Shown here one piece after another: positions 46,001 through 56,147 of a stretch of 64,000 bases of DNA (its first letter is position 1; every line of letters starts with the position of its first letter). The position numbers and the translations under genes were made by a program. The notes under the pieces were generated by a model. That model saw only the letters and a program-made list of their open reading frames with translations. It was not told the origin of the DNA and searched no databases. The stretch is from Clarireedia homoeocarpa (Eukaryota > Ascomycota > Leotiomycetes > Helotiales > Rutstroemiaceae), in NCBI GenBank assembly GCA_001465935.1, contig LNKV01000020.1, forward strand, positions 627,252-691,251. The letters run 5' to 3'.

Positions 46001-48072
46001 GAGAGTCTTGTACTGGATAAGCTTCAGCTTATCGTCAAATGGGGTGGTGAGCCAACTCATTCTGCTAGGTATCAAGCACAAGAACTGGGTGAGAGTATGC
46101 GAAACGATCTTCAGCTGATGAATAAGGACATTCTTGATGAGGTCCATGTCTTCAGTAGTTCTGAGCGACGTGTCACTACGAGCGCTCAGATCTGGGCGTC
46201 CGCTTTTACCGAGCAAAAGGATCTACCAACAGATTTCATCACCGTACGCAAAGATTTGCTTGATGATTCGAATGCTGCCAAGGATGAGATGGACAAGGTC
46301 AAGAAGAAGCTCAAGACACTGTTGCGACAGGGAAATGAAGCACCCCCCGAATTTGCCTGGCCAGCAAACATGCCCGAGCCATCTATTGTCCAGAAGCAAG
46401 TCGTTCAATTGATGCAATTTCATAGGAAGGTCATGCGTCAGAACTACAGCAAGCTATATGGGGGTGCTTCCTCTTCACTCAATGCTATTGCCAATCCTGG
46501 AGACAAGGAGAAGGGCTCAGGCTCCGCACTGGGATCAGCAATGTCTCAAGCGACTGCAACAAGTAGTATTCAAGCCCGTTGGTGTTGTGGAGAAGATGCA
46601 GAGCTCTTCCGAGAAAGATGGGAAAAACTCTTCAACGAATTCTCCGATGCAGAGAAGGTCGATCCCAGCAAAATATCTGAGCTGTATGATACAATGAAGT
46701 TTGATGCTCTCCACAATCGCCAATTCCTCGAATGGGTTTTCACTCCCAGTAAAAGTTTGCTGGAAGAGGAGGAGCAAGAAATTGCTGCTGATAGTAAGGA
46801 GCCTAAGAAGGAGGAAAGGGACCAATCCAAGGAATTCGAACGATCTAAGGAATCAGACAACAGCAAAGATGACACCGTACCTTCGGAAAAGGCCGAATTG
46901 AACAGAGCTTTGCATAGACGCATGTTCAGACGGAAGTCGGTTCTAAACGGAAAAAATTCAGATGAGGCACCAGAACAGGTGAGATAAAGTTGATGATTCG
47001 GTTGAAACTCTCTAACAGAACACAGTACTTCCGGCTCTTCACAGGCAGTAGCCAAACCAAAGCGAAGACAGATGTTCGACTTGAAAAGTTACGAGAATTA
47101 TACAAGCTCGCCAAAGTGTTATTTGATTTCATCTGTCCTCAGGAATATGGTATTGCAGACACTGAGAAGCTTGAGATTGGTCTTTTAACTTCTCTTCCAT
47201 TGTTAAAGGTCAGTCACAAGTGACAGTGGTATAAACTATGCATTTTACTAACAATATCAGGAAATCGTGCAAGACCTCGAAGAGATGCAAGCCTCCGATG
47301 ACGCCAAGGCATTTGTTTACTTTACCAAAGAATCCCACATATATACTCTACTGAATTGTATTCTGGAAGGAGGAATCGAAACGAAAATCAAGCGCAGTGC
47401 CATCCCGGAACTCGACTATCTTTCTCAGATCTGCTTTGAGCTCTACGAATCTGAGAATAAGACTCCACAAGATGCGCAAGATGTAGCCAAATACGCATAT
47501 AGTATTCGCATTACGATCAGTCCAGGAGCACATACGTATGATCCTCTCGATGTCCAGCTTGACAGTAAACATTGCATTAGTTGTGCGCCGAGAAGAAGTT
47601 TAACTGCTCATGCCGATTGGAAATATGTCATCGATACCTTGAGAGCCAAGTTCCATCAGTATGTGTGCTCTTATTTCATACACATTCTGTTATATCCTAG
47701 CTATTGTATATTCAAGCTAATGTAAATCATAGAGTCAAATTGCCGAAATCCTTCCTAGCAGTAAATCTCTCCGAATCGCACACCTTTCATAAGAAGGACG
47801 ACTTGGAACAGACAGGGGGAGAGACGACTATCACGGAGGTCCTGGATGAGGATAGGGGAAGAACTAGTGGCGAAGTGCAGGAAAAATTACCAGCTAGTGA
47901 TGTGCAAGCTGCTAAAGAAGAAAACGCCGGTGCTGCCGAAGGTGGTGTGGCAGCAGAAGCCGGGGAGGATGTGACTAGAGATGGTGTTGTACAGGAAACT
48001 AACGATAAAGGTGCAGGAATGATGGACAATGTTGCAGGTACAGTAGGTGTGGATGGTGAAGGGGATAGGTGA
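43094..48072 (+). CDS. VIP1: Inositol hexakisphosphate/diphosphoinositol-pentakisphosphate kinase, Vip1/Asp1 (PPIP5K)
   Basis: Four exons (43094-46978, 47026-47208, 47261-47658, 47733-48072; introns 47, 52 and 74 nt) give 1601 residues. Residues 1-320 are disordered and Ser-rich. The ATP-grasp kinase domain runs about 324-655 (IGVCALDIKARSKPSRNIL, FCVNDVPMQKILWDRR, DVNGWSFVKDNEEYYEQCA). A linker leads to the histidine-acid-phosphatase-like domain with RHADRTPKQKYKY (from 816), FSSSERRVTTSAQIW (near 1018-1032), YFRLFTGSSQTKAKTD at exon 2, and YFTKESHIYTLLN (about 1374-1386). The family makes and removes 1-position pyrophosphates on IP6 and IP7, linked in fungi to polarity and phosphate signalling. 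At intron 1 two AGs lie 7 nt apart; only the second (before TAC) keeps frame. The tail after about 1500 is acidic and Ala/Gly-rich, unlike the core. Confidence 0.96.
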
Positions 48073-50393
48073 TTGAGCGACGGCGTCTCCAGCGAACGGG
48101 TTACTGGAAGAAGTCACAGGAAGGTGGGGAGCATCTTATCCACACTGCATATGGGCCGCATACAGTGACCAGCGTTTGATCATTCTAGTAAAATAGCGTC
48201 TGTAGACCGCATTGTTTAGCGTACCATAGATACGATACATAGATACACTTAGCGTACATAGCCACTTAGATACATGCATGCATAGATCTCTAAATTACAC
48301 CCACATCTTCCCAAGAATTTCTTGAAAGCCTACTCCCATATTCAAAAAATGAGAATCAGACGTCAATCGGATTCGGAAAATAGTCCGATTATCGATTTCA
48401 TCTTACAACAAGAGAGGATGAATAAATGAAGAATACGATATATCATTTCTAGCCTTGTTGCGGTTCTGTCGCATCGGATTGATATTCTTTTTATTTTTTT
48501 ATTTTTTTTAATATTTTTGACGCTGAACTTGAGGCGCCGGCTGACAGTGTGGCTTGAGTGTGATAGTGCGTTTCGGAGGGTTGCATTGGGGTTCTTTTCC
48601 CGTTCTGGAGGCCTTGCAGTGTACTTTTTCATCTGGTCGGTTCTTCTTTTGGATTGAGGAGAAGGAGATTGGAGGATGTGGTGGGGGTTATTATGAGTAT
48701 TGCACTGTAGAGGGGAAGTAGGTAGGTAGGTGGCTATCTATCTAGCCAGACGGGGGGGTTTTTTTCCCTGTGGAAGCCGAGGTTGGTAACCTTTCAGTGA
48801 GTGGTTGGTCGGTTGCATGATGGCGTCCAACGGTTCATGTCATGGACGGACGGGTGGGTAATTGGGACGGGTAAACCTCGATAGAGGGATTGGCTGATAC
48901 GCTGGTGATGACGACATAGGGGTACTCTTACTGTACGAGTCTTTCTTGGGGGTCCTTTTGTGGTTGTGCGGATGTATCAGATGGTTTTCATTTATCTGAT
49001 ATCTGCTTGTCGATAGGACGGACGTCTTGTATATATGAAGCATGTGAAATAGGCTGATCGGCAGTGAGGTGAGGTCGGGCGAGGTCAGGTGGGGAGTTGT
49101 GAGAATAAGCTTACCTAACGCAAAGGATCTAGAATCTTGTTATGTCATGATAAGTAAGAGAAGCCGTTGAAAGTGAAAAAGGTACGTACCACAAGCAGAA
49201 CAATCCCGGGTCAGAAAAGGCTTGGAAGGGCGGGAAGGGGAAGCAGAGCCGGTGAGAAAAGATGCCTACATCGGGATCGGATCGCAAATCGCATCGGCAC
49301 GCGGTACGGTACGGTACGGGGGGAAGATGGGGATGGACGGACGGTTGGATGTTTCATGCAGAGCTTACCTACATACATACAGCGGATGGATGTCTTACTT
49401 AATTGTTTTCACTAACTTCATATAAAAGAGCATGATCAGACCACCAGCGTACAGTACGTGCGATGCGAAAGAGAAAAAATTGGTCTTGCGATGCGACTGT
49501 GATTGCGACTGCGATGAAATTGACCCCTTTTGCTTCGGGAGGCGTTCTGGCGGGGGAGAGGAACATGCTGAACCAGAGGAAATGCTCAGCGCAGACACGG
49601 CTCGGAAATTGGTATGTTTGCCTAGTATAGTATGGGTTGCGAAATAATGTCGTGATGTGAATGAGTGAAAGCAACGTTGAAAGGTAGGAAGAAGGAACAA
49701 ACAAGGCAGACGAAATCAATCATTCGATCTGGTAAACTGCTGAAAGCTGGAGGCTGGAGGCTGGTTCGTTGTTGGTGGCTAAAGAGACCTTCGTTTACTA
49801 CCTTATACTGAATTGCTGTAACTACCGAATTTTTCCGGTTATCATATTGCCGTGCATTTGCCCACTGCCAGACACAGTCAGGCAAGAACCAGAGAGCGCC
49901 TTTTGCATCCCGTCTCGATGTGCCGAAAACCAAGATCTCGGGACGGGACGTTATACTTTCTATCCCCTACGACTTCCCAATGGATGTTGCAGTACATGTG
50001 TTGGTGGCGGGGAGTACATTTGCATACATCACTAGTCGGTCAGCCGAATGCAAAATGGACGTATGGTATTGGCATGTCTGTGCATAATCCTCTGGATTGG
50101 GAAATGAGTGTAGTGTGTGCATTGATGGAGATATCTTGTAACTTGAGTCATGCTAGGGAGGCACTTATGCTTGGTGGTGAGAATTTTCAGCCAAGGGAGG
50201 CTGGAGGTTGATACTGTAGTAAATATTTCCTCGACGAGGCATAGTGATGGCGTCCATTTTCAAACCCCCACATTACTGCTCCAGTATTGGTGCCAGAATA
50301 CGAGTAGACGCCAGCTTTTTGAAGCTTATGCATGATTTCTAAATGATGAAAGGGCTGAGGAGGCCCTTGCTGTATGACAACATATTGGCTCCC
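48073..50393. other. Gene-poor region downstream of VIP1
   Basis: 2.3 kb with no supported gene. Short GATACATAG repeats near 48228-48285 and GGTAGGTA at 48718-48732, TACGGTACGG at 49300-49320. Several short frames at 49395-49935 overlap on both strands and have no family features. Confidence 0.5.
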
Positions 50394-52917
50394 TCATTCT
50401 AGAAACATGTAATCATGTGCAATAGAAAGACTGTGGTGACACAGTTGCTGTGTGTGGTGAGTTGGTGAAACTGGGGTAGTTGGGGGATAACCAGTAAGCA
50501 GGGTCGCGGAGACGTCAGTCGACGTAGTTGCTGTCACAATCCGGTTGTAAAGATTGATATTATACGATCGCGGCAAGTCATAGGTGAAGATGAGAGGATG
50601 ACCTGGTATCTGAGTGGGCATCATTTGTACACGAGTAGCTCCATGAAGCTACATGAAACCCAGAAGATTTAATGAAGGATCAGTAGTCATACTTTTGATT
50701 GCAGAAAGCGGAAAGGTGGGCGCCAGTCAGATTGTATAACGAGGCACAAGAAGTGCGCAAAGTATGCGTAATGCGGGATGATGACGTGGGAGGCAATACG
50801 GTAGTTCGTGTAGTAAATTGAAGTGGCATGTTTGGTTGCTCGGTGTTAGCATTACGTTCCAAGACCAGACAAGACGTATTCTGAAGAACCAAATAAAGTG
50901 TTCTCCCAACGGAAAGTATAGTCGATCGATCAAGAGGATAGGCGACAAGTGGAGCTATCTAAACCAGCACATGTGGCTTTCGGACTTTAGGGGGATGAGA
51001 CGTGACCCTGAAATTTATGATTGCTCTTTCACAGCGGTGAGGAGAGCATTCTGATAGAGAGCGTTGATCCCCCAGAGTTGATGTATCTGCATCCCTATCC
51101 GGTGCGACAGGAACACAGTGTCTCGTCGTGGAAGAAGCGAAGATTTTCTGCCAAGGAACGAGCAAATAGAAGTCGGTGTTGACGAAGGGAGGCTGACATG
51201 GTGGTGGCAAGGTAACATGGTGAGATTACATGCTCAGAAGGATGTTGTTGAAGGCTCGGTGATCTTCAATAAGGATGAATTTGGACAAGGGGTGGTGGAT
51301 ATGACCCGAGTCGACGATTTTTGCTGTAGCTTGATGCTTTGTTTGTGGTGAAAGCTACGAACTGCCCAGTGTGGGCGGGACGGGTTGACGATGCGTGCGA
51401 ATTGATTGCGGGTATCAGTGCATGCATGGTGGCCGTTCAGCAAGGATCTTGATACAAATCAACTTGGTCCCAAAGAAGTGATGTGCATCGGGAAATTTTG
51501 CCTACGACAGTTTGGAATTCTCCATGTTACCCAGGTCCGCCATTTTGAGCGTTTTCTTGGGAAGGTTGAAAGGGGCTAGTCCATGCAATAGATTTTACCA
51601 GGTAGCGAATGAGTTTGATGTGATGAAAATCCAGTAGGGATCATCGCGCATACAGTAATAGCGAAGAGTAAGTCGGTAGCTTGAAAGAGGTAAATTCTCC
51701 CGTATCTACATGGTAGCAAGTCCTCGAACAGTCTGTAAGACTACATAGATTGGATGACCGTACGTTTCGAGTAAAGCCGGGTGCCAATATAAATCTCGAC
51801 TGTGGATTGCAAAGAGTAAGCAGAGGTAGTATCAAAACAGGCAGCATATATCCCATTGGCACTGCCCTTGTTCAACAGGTACAGTCATGTCAATAATTTT
51901 AGGAGCGGATACTGTCACAAGAACAGAGTAGACGTTCTTCAAAGTAACCATCCAAGCAAGGCCATCATCATCATATTCATATCCTAAAATCTGACATCCA
52001 GCTTCCGCGGTCACCAAATGAACAATAACACTTTGGCCGGTCCTGTATGGTTGTCATGGTATGTTCATGCATGATGTGACAGCATAACTTGGGAACACAG
52101 CATTGTCAAGGTTTCTTATCCTTTGTATACCTGATCATCATAAACGGCGATCTCAAAGAGGTAACCATTATTGAATTTACATGTACCTGGTCTAAAACGT
52201 GGACCAGCGACAGCTAGGTCGGTCGCGATGCTGATACTATTCTTCGAGCCAACCAAAAGCACAGAAGAGGCGTAAAAAAAAGGCCGAGACTGTCCTTGTT
52301 CGACTGCGCCATGTCTCCCTATATGGGATGGCATTCTATGGGCTGAATGTCGATCAACGGTGAATAGTATTGTTTGCGGTCTTGTCTGTCTCAGCAGTTG
52401 CGCCAGCACCAAATTTGCATGTTCACTCCACTGCAAATGCAGAGATCTTCAAGGCAAGATGCATGTCCCCATCCATTTGATTAGTTGGTGTTACATGTTT
52501 TACCGACACCTCAGTACTGGGTCCTTTTTACTGCAAGACCACACCCTGTTAGCCTCGTTAATTTCGAAATAATGGGGACCATATTGTTCCCGTGATCCGG
52601 TGAAGAATTTCTGATTTCCAATGATCTGCTATTTCTTCGCCCTCGTTACCTTGTAGAAGTGGTATCAAAACCGTTTTTTCTCTCTCTCGATATGCGGCAG
52701 GTATATGCACATGCAGTATACATCCTTACATGTCGGTGGAGACCAATCCGGCTTGAGCATCCGGAATGATGACAAGAAAAAAGCCGTTACAGCCCTGCCA
52801 TACAAACCTACCATTGATCATCATCCCGTTACCGTGATGACAACGGCTCGGTCCTTCATGGCACAAGAAGGTCACATTCCTGCAGCATCTGGACCTCTCT
52901 AGCAATAGGCATGTCAA
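50394..52917 (-). pseudogene. Fragmented, possibly multi-exon gene with a LamG-like segment
   Basis: Minus-strand pieces of clear protein character lie in order but in changing frames. 52917-52730: CHHGNGMMINGRFVWQGCNG ... GLVSTDM, ending at a good GTAAGG donor. 52436-52118: QTRPQTILFTVDRHSAH to KFNNGYLFEIAVYDDQ, which resembles a concanavalin/LamG-like fold with its closing FxGxxxEIxxYD strand, followed by GTATAC. 52041-51840: SVIVHLVTAEAGCQILGYEY to VEQGQCQWDIC. Then, one base out of frame, FDTTSAYSLQSTVEIYIGTRLYSK to a TAG near 51744. Further pieces lie to 50394 (Thr/Pro-rich end). The second and third pieces cannot be spliced in phase with the visible sites, and the third and fourth need a 1-base shift. 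It is either a decayed gene or a real one with sequence errors. LamG assignment is tentative. Confidence 0.4.
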
Positions 52918-54435
52918 GGGTTATCAAAAACGACGAACAAGGATATCGAAAAGGCCTAACTGGCTATGTCAATGAATATCAACGTCGACCCAATCTGGGT
53001 GAGCTGTGAACGAGCCCTCCCCTCCTCGCACAGTCTCTCCGCCTCCAAGGGATTTCTTACCTGTTGTGTCACACACATAGCACAATTCTCAATATTGTTC
53101 AACTCGGCATTCTAATTTAGTTCTAAGTCTCTCGTGCAAAGTCTCCATCCAAAGGATCAAGTTTTCATTTCTAGGCATAGCATGATGATCCTCTTTCGTT
53201 CGCGCGATATGTTGATGCTAACCCAACTCTCAACGCCCTCGGCTAATTTGCCCCTTCATTGCTATATAGATTGCTATATAGATTGTAATTGTATCCTTAC
53301 CTCCACTCTATTATCCTTGTTATCTCGATTAGCCATAATCCTGGGAACGCTCACATATGCCACGAGGGAACTCTCTCCGTTATTAATCTATCTGATCCCT
53401 GACCACATGGTGGTTATCCTGACAATTATCCGGGCGGGCGACTGACTTCTTGTGCAACATATAGTTCGTGACCTTGATTCTACCGGATTACTTCGTACTT
53501 AGACTTTCTGCCAATCCTACCTCACCCTATTTCGAAGAGCTGCATGGCCACAACCAGAGTTCGGCATTCTCTGGATCTGCTATTTATACCCTTGCTATCA
53601 GTATAGGTCTGTGGCTGCGCCTATGTCCTCTACCGTACCATCTCGTGGGGAATCACAGCTGGGTGGTGACCAAATCGTAGCAGAAGTCTAATGAATCAAT
53701 CCCTTTCATTCTTGTCCTGGACCATGCCATATCTTCACAATGCCTCCTCCCTACCGTAACCTTGACCCCATCATCCTATCCTTAGCATAGAAACAGGAAT
53801 CCGGCGGCTCCCTTTCCGCAAGTGAGGTTAGGAAAGATCCGGACCCCACTTCCCATACTTTCCAGTTGAGTTCATTACAGTCGCTGCCTTGGGAGGGACC
53901 AGCGGCGGCGTGCCCGGCTCGAGACGTGAAATGAATCTGCCGTGATAGCAACTAGCAACGTACTTGTGAGGCGATCGCATGCCCGACGAGTCGCAAAAAT
54001 GCTCGAGCCTTGCCATCGTCGATACATCCGAAATCCGCGAAGAAAATTCAATTTCTAGTTCTAAAGCCTTTCAATCGCGCACCAATCAATGGGGATGTAT
54101 TTGGATTTGTGTCTTCCAAACGTCAAGCCTCAAAGCCTCCTTCCGAGATTCTATTTGCAGTAAGGCGCGAATTCCCACACAAGAAAACCTTAGTCAATTA
54201 TACCATGGCATCAAATATCAGCACACCTTTTTACCCCAAATTTTGACATGCTACACTGTTGCAGACACAACCAGGTTGGGTTGATTGTCATCATGGGGAA
54301 AAAGAAAAGACGCGCTGAAATTGGCATCTAAATCTCGGTTTGAGTCGGGGCCTAGGTCTGTCTGGGTGTCTGCGACTGGAAATCATATCCACAACCACGT
54401 TCCATACCACACCTTCACGGTCCCATTTCTCCACC
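52918..54435. other. Intergenic, nothing recognised
   Basis: 1.5 kb of mixed composition with only short overlapping frames (for example 53134-53445, rich in Leu/Ile/Ser). A small duplication (TTGCTATATAGA) occurs at 53259-53282. Confidence 0.45.
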
Positions 54436-55278
54436 ATGATAGACTATTTTCCCCTGGCTAATGCTCCATACCTTTTCAGCCCAACGGAAGCCTTCCACTC
54501 CCACCCCCACTCAAACAGAATTCTGGAAGAGAAATTCAATCCACGTTGGACTGAGTACGCATCGGACCTAGTCTTTCCCAGCTAAGTATCAACTAGAGAG
54601 AAAGTCGAGCGGAGGGGGTCTGAGCTCTGCGGCCTAATATCAATCTCACAAATCACCCTTTTCTCGCTCGTTACAGCTCGTCTAGAGGCGTACACTGGTC
54701 GAGACAAACGTCATTGGCTATTCTGCACCAATTGCTTGATAGATTGGATTGATGGATTGATTCTCTTGCTGATTGGCTCATTGATTGCTTTATTTCGGTA
54801 TATACTGCCCTACCCTTTTCTTTCTCTTTCCCTTCCCAGTTTTGACTAACTGCTTGTCTCTGCCTTGGCTAGATCGTTGAAGAAGCGTCGGTTGTCTCTC
54901 AGCGGGACATGCAATAACCCCTTCGTCCTTCGGCATCACAAGTATACTTCCGATCCGCCGCATTTGTGGATACGATTACCGTCTATTCCATTTCTAGAAT
55001 ACTCAATCACCCACAGTCCAAGGCAACTAACCACCTGGGCAAGCAAGCAAACATCATCTACAACCAATCATTCTGCCAGCATCTACAGGATAGGGAACAG
55101 CCTCAAAAAAGCACGAACCACCTGGAAGCGGCGATATCAAACTCCCTCGCAAATCTTCGCGAGGAAAAGAGTCCCCGCGGAAAGGCAGCCTCAAACCTTC
55201 CCCGACGCCCCTGCTATTAGATTAACTGTCCCAGTTGTACCCACTGGCTTCATACATTACCGCAATTCCATGTCATAA
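54436..55278 (+). CDS. Tentative two-exon gene, 174 residues, unknown family
   Basis: ATG at 54436 opens MIDYFPLANAPYLFSP, protein-like up to a possible donor GTACGC at 54555. A strong 3' splice site (GACTAAC branch at 54844-54850, then pyrimidines and GGCTAG at 54867-54872) leads into a 135-codon exon (54873-55278; SLKKRRLSLSGTCNNPF, later KKARTTWKRRYQTPSQIF). The two parts join in phase to a TAA, giving 174 residues with a basic second half. The intron would be 318 nt, long for this genome, and the donor is weak. The second exon could belong to another transcript. No domain recognised. Confidence 0.3.
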
Positions 55279-55982
55279 GTGGACATATATATTTATATAC
55301 ACCTGCCTCTTCATTGGACCATCTTCCTTCTCTTCTGGGCATGTTTCCGTCCAGCCAGGCCATTCTCCCTTCGATACAATACATTTCCAAAACTCCCCAT
55401 CACTTCAGAAACTCTCTATCCTTCCCATCTTGCATAGGAATACGTACATCTGCTCAGAAACACTGGCAGATCCCATCTCCTATTCTGCAAGTATAAGAAG
55501 ACCAACTTTGTCCGTCATTAACAAAGAGGCTTTCTATTTTGCTTTTTCGATATCTACCTGGAAACGCCTCCAGTGCTATTCATCTTCCTGCTATTGGTAT
55601 ATCTGGATATCGGACAAGAACCGACCTTATCACTCATCTCGTTTTAAAAATTGGGACTTGATTTTGGATAGATTCAACCCGCAGAGTGAATCTCTCTCCA
55701 AGTGAATTGCTTCAACTTTGACAATCACTGAAGACGAATTGGCCTTTTTCTCCAATTCTCGACTTTTGCTTCTACTGTACCTTCACAACTGCGCCCAATC
55801 TCTCAACTTATTCTTCAACTCGCTCACTCGCTCCTCCACATTCGCCGTCTCTCTTCCATATCAGAAGTCGTCAGTGAGCATCTCCAGTTGCGCCAGTATC
55901 CCACTTCCTTGAAACTGACGTCCAATCTAGGCACAAATCGTCTTCCTCTTTCCCAACAGAAACCTACCTCTCATCTTGCGCA
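55279..55982 (+). promoter_or_regulatory. Pyrimidine-rich leader upstream of the small six-cysteine gene
   Basis: About 700 bases, CT-rich on the plus strand from 55300 to 55970, as in 5' leaders of fungal mRNAs. Several overlapping short frames lie here (55235-55705, 55718-55912), which might act as upstream ORFs if transcribed; none looks like a protein family. Confidence 0.35.
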
Positions 55983-56147
55983 ATGGCTGTCCCAACGCAC
56001 TGCAGCCATTCTTTCAACATCCTTAAATCTGAGTCCACGCTCATCCAATGGATTTGTTCCATGTGTCACTCTGGACCACACTGGCTCATTTACGAGTGCA
56101 AATACTGCAAACTCAAGACTTGCCGCAATTGCTCAGACAAATTGTGA
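55983..56147 (+). CDS. 54-residue zinc-ribbon-like small protein
   Basis: A small intact frame that begins MAVPTHCSHSF and ends CRNCSDKL. It contains six spaced cysteines: C25-x2-C28-x10-C39-x2-C42-x4-C47-x2-C50 (CSMC, CKYC, CRNC), plus Cys7, His6, His9, His29 and His33. Three CxxC pairs in 26 residues are strong evidence of zinc binding and hence of a real protein. The start is preceded by CTTGCGCA and follows a pyrimidine-rich leader. Function is unknown; small treble-clef or ribbon proteins often bind RNA or other proteins. It is shorter than usual gene-calling limits. Confidence 0.65.
   Translation: MAVPTHCSHSFNILKSESTLIQWICSMCHSGPHWLIYECKYCKLKTCRNCSDKL

Noticed and set aside
43183..46825. 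Many frames of 60-160 codons on both strands across VIP1
   Set aside because: Shadows of the long VIP1 exon.
49395..49933. Possible small minus-strand gene
   Set aside because: Three frames overlap, none extends or splices convincingly.
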